Positions 1 to 7,789 of a stretch of DNA of 14,978 nucleotides are shown one piece after another. Position numbers and translations under genes: made by a program. The stretch is taken from NCBI GenBank assembly GCA_050012355.1, contig JBEKHI010000195.1, positions 1 to 14,978 on the forward strand, read 5' to 3'. The stretch comes from JBEKHI01 sp050012355. GTDB lineage: Bacteria > Actinomycetota > Actinomycetes > Streptosporangiales > Streptosporangiaceae. The notes under the pieces are model-generated. The model ran no database searches, was not told where the DNA came from, and saw only the letters and a program-made list of their open reading frames with translations. Positions within the stretch are counted from its first letter, which is position 1; each line of letters opens with the position of its first letter.

Positions 1-1416
1 CTGTGGCACGTCGCCGATCCCGCTGAACCCGCGAAGCCGCCGCGTGGCGTCCGCTATCCAGCCGCCGGAACAGCCAACGCGAAGATCGACCTATTTATCA
101 TCTCACGCGACGGATCACCCACGAGGGTCAACGCCACATCCGAGTACATCATCGCGGCCGGCTGGGACGAGCACGGTCCTTACGCCGCCGCCCAGTCACG
201 CGACCAGCGGAGCGTCCGTTTCCTGGCAATCGACCCGGCGACCGGGCATACAAAAACCCTGACCGAGACCCACGACGAACGATGGGTGCAACTGGTTCCC
301 GGATCCCCGACGCGCACCCGTTCCGGGGCGATCGTCGCGCACGCCGACGAGAACGGGACCCGGTACCTGACCGTCGGCGGAAGCAAAGTCACCCCGGAAG
401 GGCTCCAACTGGCCGCGGTGCTCAGCGTTGACGGCGACGACGTGCTCTTCGCCGCATCGGATGACCCGCTGTCCAAGCATCTCTGGCTCTACCGACATGG
501 GCAGCCGCTCCAGAAGCTGGCCACCGGAGCCGGCATCGGCAGGAGCGGGGTATGCGTCGTAACGCAGCAGAGACGAGTGGAGGTGCTGAGGGAGGGACGT
601 CCCGCCGTTATGGTCAAATGTTTGTCGCAACGTCCGGTGCTCAGCCCGCGGGTCACCCACCTCGTGCTGGGTGCGCGCGAGCTGCGCGCGGCGCTCTACT
701 TGCCGTCGTGGCATCACAGCCACAAGCTTCCGGTGCTGGTCAGCCCGTACGGCGGGTTGAGCCGGCAACTGGTCACGGCGGAAACCAGCTGGCCCGGGCT
801 GGTGGCGCAGTGGTTCGCCGAGCACGGCTTCGCCGTGCTGGTCGCCGACGGACGCGGAACGCCGGGGCGCGGGCCCGAATGGGAACGGGCGGTTCACGGC
901 GACCTGTTCGGCGCGGTGCTGGAGGACCAGGTGACCGCGTTGCGCGAGGCCGCGCGGCTGGTCCCCGACCTGGATCTGGACCGCGTCGGCATCCGCGGCT
1001 GGTCGTTCGGCGGCGCGGTCGCGATGGCGGCCGTGTTGCGTCATCCCGATGTCTTCCACGCGGCGGTGGCGGGCGCGGGCCCGACCGACCAGCGGTTGTA
1101 CAACACGCACTGGCGCGAGCGGACCCTGGGGCACCCCGATGAGTTCCCCGAGCGGTACGAACAATCGTCGCTGCTGCGCGCGGCGCCCAACTTGAGCCGC
1201 CCGCTGCTGCTCATGCATGGCCTAGCGGACACGAACGTCTTCCCGTTGCACACGCTGCGCATGTCACAGGCACTGCTAGCGGCCGGACGCCCGCACGAGA
1301 CGCTCCTGTTGCCCGGCATCGGGCACGCCGCGATCGGTTTCCCCGCCACCGAGGGCCTGCTGCAGCACCAGCTCCAATTCCTGACGCGTCACCTTGAGAT
1401 TGAGGTCAGGAAGTGA
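1..1416 (+). CDS. S9 family prolyl oligopeptidase / dipeptidyl peptidase, 5' end missing
   Basis: The frame is open from base 1, so the gene is cut by the left edge; 471 codons are visible and the GTG at 286 is internal. The N-terminal half resembles the beta-propeller region of DPP-IV-like peptidases, with a RYPAAGTANAKIDLFI-like stretch near codons 19-34. The C-terminal alpha/beta hydrolase domain carries the complete triad: Ser in GWSFGG (1003-1005), Asp in HGLADTN (1228-1230) and His in GIGHAA (1324-1326). Family knowledge: such enzymes cleave short proline-containing peptides; the substrate here is unknown. No signal peptide can be judged because the start is missing. The stop codon overlaps the GTG of the epoxide hydrolase gene, so the two are probably co-translated. 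The family is certain; the subfamily (DPP-IV rather than acylaminoacyl peptidase) is inferred. Confidence 0.9.
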   Translation: MWHVADPAEPAKPPRGVRYPAAGTANAKIDLFIISRDGSPTRVNATSEYIIAAGWDEHGPYAAAQSRDQRSVRFLAIDPATGHTKTLTETHDERWVQLVPGSPTRTRSGAIVAHADENGTRYLTVGGSKVTPEGLQLAAVLSVDGDDVLFAASDDPLSKHLWLYRHGQPLQKLATGAGIGRSGVCVVTQQRRVEVLREGRPAVMVKCLSQRPVLSPRVTHLVLGARELRAALYLPSWHHSHKLPVLVSPYGGLSRQLVTAETSWPGLVAQWFAEHGFAVLVADGRGTPGRGPEWERAVHGDLFGAVLEDQVTALREAARLVPDLDLDRVGIRGWSFGGAVAMAAVLRHPDVFHAAVAGAGPTDQRLYNTHWRERTLGHPDEFPERYEQSSLLRAAPNLSRPLLLMHGLADTNVFPLHTLRMSQALLAAGRPHETLLLPGIGHAAIGFPATEGLLQHQLQFLTRHLEIEVRK

Positions 1417-2576
1417 CCGGAAGGCTCCGTAGCGTCGGTGCCATGACGACATCAACGCAGCTCACGCCCTTCCGCATCGGCATACCGGCTAGCGACCTTG
1501 ACGACCTCACCGCGCGGCTGGCCGCCACCCGCTGGCCCGGTGAGGTGACTGGGGCGGGCACCGACTACGGCATGCCGCTCGCCGTTGTGCGGCGGCTGGC
1601 CGAGCACTGGCGCACCTCCTACGACTGGCGTGCACACGAGGCACGGCTGAATGAGATCCCGCAGTACACCACGACCATCGACGGCCAGAACATCCATTTC
1701 CTGCACGTCAGGTCGACCGAACCGGACGCGTTGCCGCTGCTGCTCCTGCACGGCTGGCCGGGCTCGTTTCTGGAATTCCTCCAGATGATCGACCCGTTGA
1801 CCGCCAGCGGATTCGATGTCGTGGTGCCGTCACTGCCGGGATATGGCTTCTCCGGGCCGGTCACCGAGCCGGGCTGGGACAGCGCCCGGATCGCGAAGGC
1901 GCTCGCCGAGTTGATGTCCCGTCTCGGATATGAACGCTGGGGCGTCTCCGGCGGCGACGTGGGCGCGCTAGTCGGCCGCGAGCTGGGCATCCTCGCACCG
2001 GACGGGCTGATCGGCGTGCACCTGCTGCAGATCTTCGCCTTCCCCTCCGGTGACCCGGCCGAGCTGGCCAAGCTCAGTGCGGCGGACAAGGAAAGCCTCT
2101 CCGGCGAGACGGCGGACTTCCAGGACAAGGCCGGATACCAGAAGATTCAGCAGACCCGGCCGCAGACGCTCGGCTACGGACTGACCGACTCGCCCGCTGG
2201 CCAGCTCGCCTGGAACGCCGAACTGTGGACCGGCTGGGGCGATTACGCCGACTACCTAGACGTGGACAACTTCCTCACGCACGTGAGCATCTACTGGTTC
2301 ACCAGGACCGGCGTGTCCAGCGCGCGGCACTACTACGAGGATGCCCACAGCGGCGCGGGTTACCGGGACGCGCCGAACAAGGTCCCGACGGCTGTCGCCG
2401 TCTTCCCGCAGGATTTCCGCACCATCCGGGCCTGCGCCGAGCGGTCGAACAACATCGTCAGGTACACCGAGTTCGACCACGGCGGCCACTTCGCCTACAC
2501 CACCGACCCTGATCTAGTCGTCGGTGACCTGCGGGAGTTCTTCGCGAGCCTTGGGTGCGGGCCGGTCGCGCCGTAG
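1413..2576 (+). CDS. epoxide hydrolase (EHN-type alpha/beta hydrolase)
   Basis: A 387-residue protein of normal family length. An N-terminal EH domain (from FRIGIPASDLDDLTARLAATRW, first 20 residues FRIGIPASDLDDLTARLAAT) precedes an alpha/beta hydrolase fold. The oxyanion-hole motif HGWPGS lies at residues 113-118, the nucleophile Asp182 in SGGDVGA, and the catalytic His at about 359 in GGHFAYT. Family knowledge: these enzymes add water to epoxides to give vicinal diols, in the cytoplasm. The GTG at 1413 overlaps the upstream stop and has GAGG at 1402-1405, 7 bases away. The ATG at 1443 starts a protein nearer to the usual N-terminus and is the alternative. The 3' end overlaps the convergent channel gene by 63 bases. 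It could detoxify xenobiotic epoxides; nothing nearby identifies a substrate. Confidence 0.9.
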   Translation: MTGRLRSVGAMTTSTQLTPFRIGIPASDLDDLTARLAATRWPGEVTGAGTDYGMPLAVVRRLAEHWRTSYDWRAHEARLNEIPQYTTTIDGQNIHFLHVRSTEPDALPLLLLHGWPGSFLEFLQMIDPLTASGFDVVVPSLPGYGFSGPVTEPGWDSARIAKALAELMSRLGYERWGVSGGDVGALVGRELGILAPDGLIGVHLLQIFAFPSGDPAELAKLSAADKESLSGETADFQDKAGYQKIQQTRPQTLGYGLTDSPAGQLAWNAELWTGWGDYADYLDVDNFLTHVSIYWFTRTGVSSARHYYEDAHSGAGYRDAPNKVPTAVAVFPQDFRTIRACAERSNNIVRYTEFDHGGHFAYTTDPDLVVGDLREFFASLGCGPVAP

Positions 2577-4307
2577 CACGGCGAGCAGTTCCTCGTAAGG
2601 TCCGATCAGATAAGCCTCGTCGTCCGGCCGGAACCGGGTGTTGCGACGCGGCGGGTGCTCGAGGATCGCCCGGTCCGCGGCTCGCCTGATCGCCAGCACC
2701 CGGGTCCTGGCCGCCAGGTCGCTCATGGCGAGCCCGTGCAGCCCGCCGTCCGGAGTGACGGTGAGCCGCGCCACCAGCAGCGGTTCGTCACCCGCGTAAA
2801 AGGTGCTCAGCACATCCAGGCCGAGCGCGGCACCGACGAACCACGGCGCGGCGAGTGCGGCGGTTGACCGGACGAACGAGAAACCGAAGCTGGTCTTGAT
2901 CGAACGGGCGAGCTGCGGGTCGAAGATCCTCAGCACCACCGGCGTGCTGTCCCACCGCGCACCCAGCTGGTCGCGGACGGCCAGGCCGGTCTCGAGGTTC
3001 GCGAGGTCGTCGCTGGTCAGCACGGCCACCGCGGCGGCGCTGGTCAGCCGGACCGATTCCAGGACCTGCGGCTGGGTGGCGTCGGCGATGACGACCGGTA
3101 CGCCGAGGGCGCGGACCTGCGCGAGGTGCCGGTTGCGCTCGTCCTTCTCCACGACCACGATGTCGCTGCCCGCCTCGATCAGCCGCTTCACGACCTCCAT
3201 CCCGACCGATCCGAGACCGATGACCAGCACGTGACCGCTGAGCCTGGTGATCCGCTGCCGGCCGAGTGACTCCTCGATCCGCCTGCCGACCACCATGTTG
3301 GTGAGCAGCGCGAAGAAGACGGCGACGAACAACGCGCCCGCCATCATCAGGCAGATCGCGCCGGCCATCAGCCACGGCGCCTGGCCACGGAACGTGAAAT
3401 CCCCATAGCCAACCGTCGTGACGGTCTCGACGGTGAAGTACGCGGCGTCCAGCAGCGGCAGGCGATGGGTTCCGTCGAGCCGGTAACCGAGGTTCAGCAC
3501 GATCGTGGACCCGGCTACCACCGCCAGCAGCGCGGCCATGGCCAGCCCGAGCCGCCGGTCGGCCGCGTTCAGCAACGCGTGCAGCATCGTGAGCGCTAGC
3601 TGCCGGACGTGCCGGACGGCTGCCACCGGGACCGTGCGGTGGGTTCGCTCGGCTGGGTACCCGACATCTTCGGCCCGTAGCTCGGCGGGTGTTCCGACCA
3701 GGGTCACGCTGTCGCCGGCGGCCACCCGGAGATCGCGGCCCGGGCATACCACCACGTCGCCGCCGTCAGCCGGGGACACCGCCACCGGGGCCAGCGCGTC
3801 ATACAGCTCACGCAGCGTGCCCGCCCGGGGCGCGCTCGTCCGCACGGCCGCGAACCGTTCACCGGACAGGGTGATCTCCTGGACCCCCGTCCGCAGGCAC
3901 GCCTCGGTGACCGATGGCGCGGACAGGCCGCCGACGTCGAGCACCGCCGCCCCGATGCCCGATACCGCGCGGCCCACCGCGGGATTGCTGAGCTGGACCA
4001 CCACGCGGGCGTCCGGGTGCAGCTCGCGAGCTAGCAGCGCGGTCCCGAGCGTGCGCAGGTCATCCGGCAGCACGCAGATCACCGCCGCGGCGCCCGCTAG
4101 CCCCGCTCCGGTGAGAACCTCCGCGGTCTCGGAACTACCGGCGATGTGCGGCACTCCCCAGCCCGCGAGCATCCGGGCCAGCCGCGGATCCGCGTCGTCG
4201 TCGATCACCACCGCCGGGACTCCGGCCATGCTGAGCTCCTCGACGATCTGCAGGCCGAGCCCCTCAAGGCCGCAGACGATCACATGCCCGTGCCAATCCT
4301 CATACAC
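2514..4307 (-). CDS. K+ channel-like protein with two RCK (TrkA-N) modules
   Basis: A 597-residue protein with an unusual layout. Residues about 7-210 form a first RCK module (Rossmann start HVIVCGLEGLGLQIVEEL, then a TrkA-C-like part). About 235-340 hold two membrane helices around a pore loop with the K+ selectivity filter TVGYGDF at 298-304. About 358-580 form a second RCK module (HVLVIGLGSVGMEVV) and its C-terminal lobe. The channel is therefore inserted between two regulatory domains, the first of which has a more degenerate nucleotide-binding loop. It probably conducts K+ across the inner membrane under control of NAD(H), nucleotides or ions. The GTG start at 4307 is the first possible one, since an in-frame TAG lies four codons upstream; no clear ribosome site is visible. 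It follows the MFS gene by 46 bases on the same strand. Confidence 0.88.
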   Translation of the reverse strand: MYEDWHGHVIVCGLEGLGLQIVEELSMAGVPAVVIDDDADPRLARMLAGWGVPHIAGSSETAEVLTGAGLAGAAAVICVLPDDLRTLGTALLARELHPDARVVVQLSNPAVGRAVSGIGAAVLDVGGLSAPSVTEACLRTGVQEITLSGERFAAVRTSAPRAGTLRELYDALAPVAVSPADGGDVVVCPGRDLRVAAGDSVTLVGTPAELRAEDVGYPAERTHRTVPVAAVRHVRQLALTMLHALLNAADRRLGLAMAALLAVVAGSTIVLNLGYRLDGTHRLPLLDAAYFTVETVTTVGYGDFTFRGQAPWLMAGAICLMMAGALFVAVFFALLTNMVVGRRIEESLGRQRITRLSGHVLVIGLGSVGMEVVKRLIEAGSDIVVVEKDERNRHLAQVRALGVPVVIADATQPQVLESVRLTSAAAVAVLTSDDLANLETGLAVRDQLGARWDSTPVVLRIFDPQLARSIKTSFGFSFVRSTAALAAPWFVGAALGLDVLSTFYAGDEPLLVARLTVTPDGGLHGLAMSDLAARTRVLAIRRAADRAILEHPPRRNTRFRPDDEAYLIGPYEELLAVLRRDRPAPKAREELPQVTDD

Positions 4308-4323
4308 CTGGCCAGGCTAAATG

Positions 4324-4341
4324 CCCCTCGTTCGCGAGCGG
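4324..4341 (-). terminator. possible hairpin between MFS and channel genes
   Basis: On the minus strand CCGCTCG and CGAGGGG pair with one mismatch around a CGAA tetraloop. The hairpin sits in the 46-base gap between the MFS stop and the channel start. There is no T-run after it, so it could be a weak terminator, an mRNA-stabilising hairpin, or chance in GC-rich DNA. Confidence 0.25.
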
Positions 4342-4353
4342 GTAAACGGCGAG

Positions 4354-6339
4354 TTACACCCGGGCCACCTTCTGGTCCGAGTCGGAGCCGAGCATGACAC
4401 GGGACAGCTTGTTCAGCAGCGCGGCGAGCTCGGCGTGCTGCTCGGGCGACCAGTCGTCGAGCAGCGACCGCAGCCAGGAACGCTGGGTCGCGAAGACCTG
4501 GTCGGCGGCCGCCCGCCCGGACGCGGTCAGCGACACCCCCTCCGGCGTTCGTTCCACATACCCGCGGGAGACCAGCTCGTCGACCTTGGGCTTGCCGCAC
4601 TCCACCGGAACACCCGCTTGCCTGGCCAGCTCGGCGCCCGGCACGACGCCCTGTTTACCTAGCCGGGTCAGCACCCAGGCCGCGCCGCCCGAGATCCCGA
4701 GCCCGGACGCGGCGGCGAGTTTGTCGTACCCAGCGCGGCGCAGGTCGGCCGCGGTCAGCCGGGCCAGCGCCCGCTCCAGCTCGTCCGCCGAGGCCCGCAC
4801 GGTTGGCCCGGGATCCGCCGCCGTGGCGGCGCCGCGCAGCCGCACCACGGGCAGCAGCCAGGACAGCAGGAACGCGATCAGCGCCAGCGGCACCGAGGTC
4901 AGGAACACCGGATGCAACGCCAGGCTGAACGCGTGCAGCACATCCGCCGCCACCGCCGGCGGCAGCTTCTTCAGCTCGGATGAATCGGCTTCCAAGCCAG
5001 CCACGCTGAACCCGGCCGGAAGATGAACCCCGCGCAGCGCGGCGGCTATCTCGGTGGCGAGCCGGTTGGCGAAGATCGCGCCGAAGATCGAGGTGCCGAA
5101 CGTGCCGCCGATGGTGCGGAAGAACGTCGCTCCCGATGTCGCCGCGCCCAGGTCGGAGTAGTCGACGGAGTTTTGCACCGCGATGATCAGCACCTGGATC
5201 ACCAGGCCAAGCGCGAAGCCAAGGACGAAGAAGTCGATGTAGATGACCGTGTGCGAGGTGTTCTCGTCGAGCCTGGACAGCAGGTACAGCGCCACCGCGA
5301 GAATGGCGGTGCCGACGATCGGGAACGGCTTGTAGTTGCCGGTGCGCGCGATGATCTGACCGCTGACCACCGAGGTGAGCAGCAGGCCGAGCACCATCGG
5401 CAGCAGGAACACACCCGACATGGTCGGTGAGATGCCGTGCACCACCTGCAGGAACAACGGCAGGTAGGACAACGCGCCGAACATCGCGAAGCCAGCCGCG
5501 AAGCCAATGCCCGAGCTGATGGTGAAAACCCGGTTTTTGAACAAGTTCAACGGCAGCACTGGCTCGGCCGCGCGCTGCTCGGCGACCCACCACAGGACAA
5601 TCAGCGCGGCGCCGGCGCCGAACAGGCCGATGATCACCGGTGAGGACCACGGGTAGGACGTGCCGCCCATCGAGGTCGCGAGCACCACGCAGACCGCGAA
5701 CCCGGCGAGCAACGCCGAGCCCAGGTAGTCGATCCGGTGCTTGTGCCGCGCCGATGTGGCCGGCAGCACGGTGAGCACGACGAACAGCGCGAGCGCGCCG
5801 ATCGGCAGGTTGATGTAGAACACCCACCGCCAGCTCAGGTTGTCCACGAAGAACCCGCCGAGCAGCGGCCCGGCCACGCTCGCGACGCCGAACACGGCCC
5901 CGAACGCGCCCTGGTACTTGCCGCGCTCCCTCGGCGGCACCACGTCGCCGACGATCGCCTGGGCGAGCACCATCAGCCCGCCGCCACCAACGCCCTGCAT
6001 CGCGCGGAACCCGATCAGCTCGACCATGTTGCGCGACTGGCCGCACAGCGCCGAGCCGATCAGGAAGATGACGATCGCGGCGATGAACAGGTACTTGCGG
6101 CCGTACTGGTCGCCAAGCTTCCCCCAGACCTGGGTGGTCGCCGTGCTGGCGAGCAGGTACGCGGTGACAACCCAGGACAGGTGACTAAGTCCGCCAAGGT
6201 CGTTGACGATCGTCGGCAGCGCGGTCGAGACGATCGTCTGGTCCAGCGCCGCCAGCAGCATCGCGAGCATGAGCGCGATGTAGATGACCGCGAGCTGGCG
6301 ACCGTGTTCGGTTATTGGCTGAGAGTCGGGGGTACTCAC
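4354..6339 (-). CDS. DHA2-family 14-TM MFS drug exporter with fused C-terminal MarR-like domain
   Basis: About 661 residues. The N-terminal ~500 form a 14-helix EmrB/QacA-type proton antiporter: motif D1 LDQTIVSTALPTIVNDLGG in helix 1, motif A GKLGDQYGRK in the first cytoplasmic loop, and a motif-C-like GPLLGGFF in helix 5. The last ~140 residues (from about ELERALARLTAADLR) are soluble. They resemble a MarR winged helix: GAELARQAGVP as a likely recognition region, then VDELVSRGYVERTPEGVSLTASGRAA as helix plus wing. Family knowledge: such pumps export drugs or the cell's own metabolites. The fused domain could sense substrate or bind DNA. TTG at 6342 and GTG at 6339 are adjacent candidates. 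GTG 6339 is preferred because a TAATCT -10 box places +1 on it, giving a leaderless mRNA. The lipoprotein gene ends 40 bases upstream. Confidence 0.92.
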   Translation of the reverse strand: MSTPDSQPITEHGRQLAVIYIALMLAMLLAALDQTIVSTALPTIVNDLGGLSHLSWVVTAYLLASTATTQVWGKLGDQYGRKYLFIAAIVIFLIGSALCGQSRNMVELIGFRAMQGVGGGGLMVLAQAIVGDVVPPRERGKYQGAFGAVFGVASVAGPLLGGFFVDNLSWRWVFYINLPIGALALFVVLTVLPATSARHKHRIDYLGSALLAGFAVCVVLATSMGGTSYPWSSPVIIGLFGAGAALIVLWWVAEQRAAEPVLPLNLFKNRVFTISSGIGFAAGFAMFGALSYLPLFLQVVHGISPTMSGVFLLPMVLGLLLTSVVSGQIIARTGNYKPFPIVGTAILAVALYLLSRLDENTSHTVIYIDFFVLGFALGLVIQVLIIAVQNSVDYSDLGAATSGATFFRTIGGTFGTSIFGAIFANRLATEIAAALRGVHLPAGFSVAGLEADSSELKKLPPAVAADVLHAFSLALHPVFLTSVPLALIAFLLSWLLPVVRLRGAATAADPGPTVRASADELERALARLTAADLRRAGYDKLAAASGLGISGGAAWVLTRLGKQGVVPGAELARQAGVPVECGKPKVDELVSRGYVERTPEGVSLTASGRAAADQVFATQRSWLRSLLDDWSPEQHAELAALLNKLSRVMLGSDSDQKVARV

Positions 6340-6345
6340 CAACCT

Positions 6346-6376
6346 AGATTACCAAGAGTTACTAACGAACTACTCT
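6346..6376 (-). promoter_or_regulatory. leaderless promoter of MFS gene with GTTAnTAAC dyad
   Basis: Reading on the minus strand, TAATCT (6351-6346) lies 7 bases before the GTG at 6339, as expected of a leaderless actinobacterial promoter. Between it and the expected -35 position is a perfect dyad GTTAGTAAC (6366-6358), inside a looser AGAGT...ACTCT pair (6376-6355). A repressor bound here would block RNA polymerase. The fused MarR-like domain or another MarR/TetR protein is a candidate, which is inference only. Confidence 0.45.
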
Positions 6377-6379
6377 CAG

Positions 6380-6859
6380 CTAAAGGTCCTTGCCGGTGAT
6401 CACGTGCCACACGCCGCCGACATCGTTCCCGGTCGTATCGCCGGGCGCGGTGTCACCGGCGTAGGTGTACAGCGGGTACCCGTTGTAGGTGGCCTGCACC
6501 TGCCCGCCGGGCCTGGTGATCGTGCCAAGCACCCCGGCGAACTTCTCGCCGTGCGACGGAATGGGCGTGCCGGGCAGCGCGGGCCACTCGGTCAGGCAGC
6601 CGCCAGTGCAGTTCGACTGCTTGCCCTTGACGTCCTTGCTGTACCAGTAGAGCGTGTCGCCTTTGTCGTTCGCGAGCACGTCACCGATCTTCGTCTTCTC
6701 GATCGTCAGGACCGCCGCGAGCTTCATCGGCGCGGCCGCCGATCGAGTCGGTGTGGCCGCCGCGGTGGTGCCGTAGGCGGAACCAGGCGTGGTCTGCGAG
6801 GCGCTGGAGCACGCCGCCAGGCCGACCACGAGGCCCGCCACCCAGAGTGCTGTACGCAT
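6380..6859 (-). CDS. COG4315 / Lipoprotein_15-repeat secreted lipoprotein
   Basis: About 159 residues from the ATG at 6859. It has a short signal peptide (MRTALWVAGLVVGLAAC) with lipobox LAAC, acylated Cys at residue 17, and then a Ser/Thr/Ala-rich linker. The body shows the two repeats of the COG4315 'secreted repeat' family: one with TLYWYSKDVKGKQSNCTGGC (paired cysteines) and LTEWPAL, and a second with YNGYPLYTYAGD and GVWHVI. The family is anchored to the outer face of the membrane; its function is not established. A longer reading from 6919 is open, but it would place 20 extra residues before the signal peptide. The ATG has no ribosome site, yet TATCGT (6872-6867) lies 7 bases upstream, so the mRNA is probably leaderless. 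It diverges from the DUF4239 gene. Confidence 0.87.
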   Translation of the reverse strand: MRTALWVAGLVVGLAACSSASQTTPGSAYGTTAAATPTRSAAAPMKLAAVLTIEKTKIGDVLANDKGDTLYWYSKDVKGKQSNCTGGCLTEWPALPGTPIPSHGEKFAGVLGTITRPGGQVQATYNGYPLYTYAGDTAPGDTTGNDVGGVWHVITGKDL

Positions 6860-7027
6860 AACAAGCACGATAGAGACCCGACGGTGGCGCGGTCCGCTCG
6901 TCACGGCCGTTCGTAACAAATCAGTTATGCCTTCAGAACGATGGGTGGCGAATCGCCCGGACGTCTGCCTACACTTGGTGATGCCTTAGTCACTGTAAGC
7001 ATCGTCATCAAAAGCATCGGAGTGCGG

Positions 7028-7789
7028 ATGTTCGGACGCGAGACCCTGGTGATACTTATCGCCGCGCTGGTAGGAGCCGTGATCATCTTCCTACTGGCCC
7101 GCTGGATCCGCGACCGGGGCGGTGAACCGGAAGACGTGACAATCGGTTTCCTCGGGCCGTCGCTCGCCGCGCTCTACCTGCTGGTGCTCGCGGTGTCGCT
7201 GGCAACCGAGTGGCAGACGATCGGTGACGCCAGCCAGGCGGCGGCCAACGAGGCGACCGCGGTCCGCGAGCTTTACTGGTCCGCCGAGGGCTTGCCGGCC
7301 GGTCCCGCGGCGGTGCTCCGCCGGGACACGGTGAACTACGCGAACGCCGTCATCAACCACGACTGGCCGCAGATGGAGGCCAACAACGTGGACGACGAGA
7401 CCTCCGACATGCTCGCCTCGATGAACGCCTACGTGCTGCGGCTCGACCCCGCGACCGCGAGCGCCTCCGCGGTGCAGCTGGACGCGATCAGCCAGATCTC
7501 CAGTGCGGAGAGCGCGCGCGAGGATCGGGTGGCGGACGCGGGCGCGCGGCTGCCCATCGGGCTGATGGCCGCCGTCATCGTCACCTCGATGGTGGTCGCG
7601 GTCTTCCCGTTCGCCGGCGGACTGCGGACCAAGGGTCCCGGGCTCGCGCTAGCGTCGGTGCAGGCAGCACTGGTCGTCGTGGGCGTCGTGGTCGTCTTCC
7701 AGCTCAACCATCCGTACTCCGGCCCCCTCGCCGTCGGTCCTGGCGCCATGGACTCGGTCGTGGCCCAGCTGACACCCGCGCACCAGTGA
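7028..7789 (+). CDS. DUF4239 (bestrophin-like) four-TM membrane protein
   Basis: About 253 residues from the ATG at 7028, which is preceded by GGAG (7019-7022) at good spacing; the reading frame is open back to 6941 but that part has no ribosome site. Two N-terminal helices (ETLVILIAALVGAVIIFLLA and GPSLAALYLLVLAVSLATEW) are followed by a ~110-residue extramembrane loop and two C-terminal helices (LMAAVIVTSMVVAVFPFAGG and LASVQAALVVVGVVVVFQL). That 2+2 arrangement is the usual DUF4239 pattern. The family is distantly related to bestrophin channels and its role is unknown. The stop overlaps the GTG of the next gene by 4 bases (GTGA), so the two proteins are probably made together. An alternative GTG start lies at 7022. 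Confidence 0.82.
   Translation: MFGRETLVILIAALVGAVIIFLLARWIRDRGGEPEDVTIGFLGPSLAALYLLVLAVSLATEWQTIGDASQAAANEATAVRELYWSAEGLPAGPAAVLRRDTVNYANAVINHDWPQMEANNVDDETSDMLASMNAYVLRLDPATASASAVQLDAISQISSAESAREDRVADAGARLPIGLMAAVIVTSMVVAVFPFAGGLRTKGPGLALASVQAALVVVGVVVVFQLNHPYSGPLAVGPGAMDSVVAQLTPAHQ

Noticed and set aside
196..1218. 340-codon minus-strand frame opposite the S9 peptidase
   Set aside because: Antisense shadow; the plus frame carries an intact catalytic triad.
2788..3747. 319-codon open frame inside the channel gene
   Set aside because: Shadow of the RCK-channel gene; low-complexity Arg/Pro composition and no domain features.
4655..6046. Long open frame on the minus strand in a second frame inside the MFS gene
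   Set aside because: Arg/Ala/Gly-rich composition typical of GC-rich shadow frames, and it lies wholly within a well-supported membrane protein gene.
6901..6918. GTTAC and GTGAC pair upstream of the COG4315 lipoprotein gene as another regulon site
   Set aside because: The spacing is 13 bases instead of 11 and the flanking bases do not match the 18-bp core.
6914..6927. TAAC-N6-GTTA inverted repeat between the divergent lipoprotein and DUF4239 genes
   Set aside because: Four-base arms are too short to support an operator call on their own, and they do not overlap an identifiable promoter.
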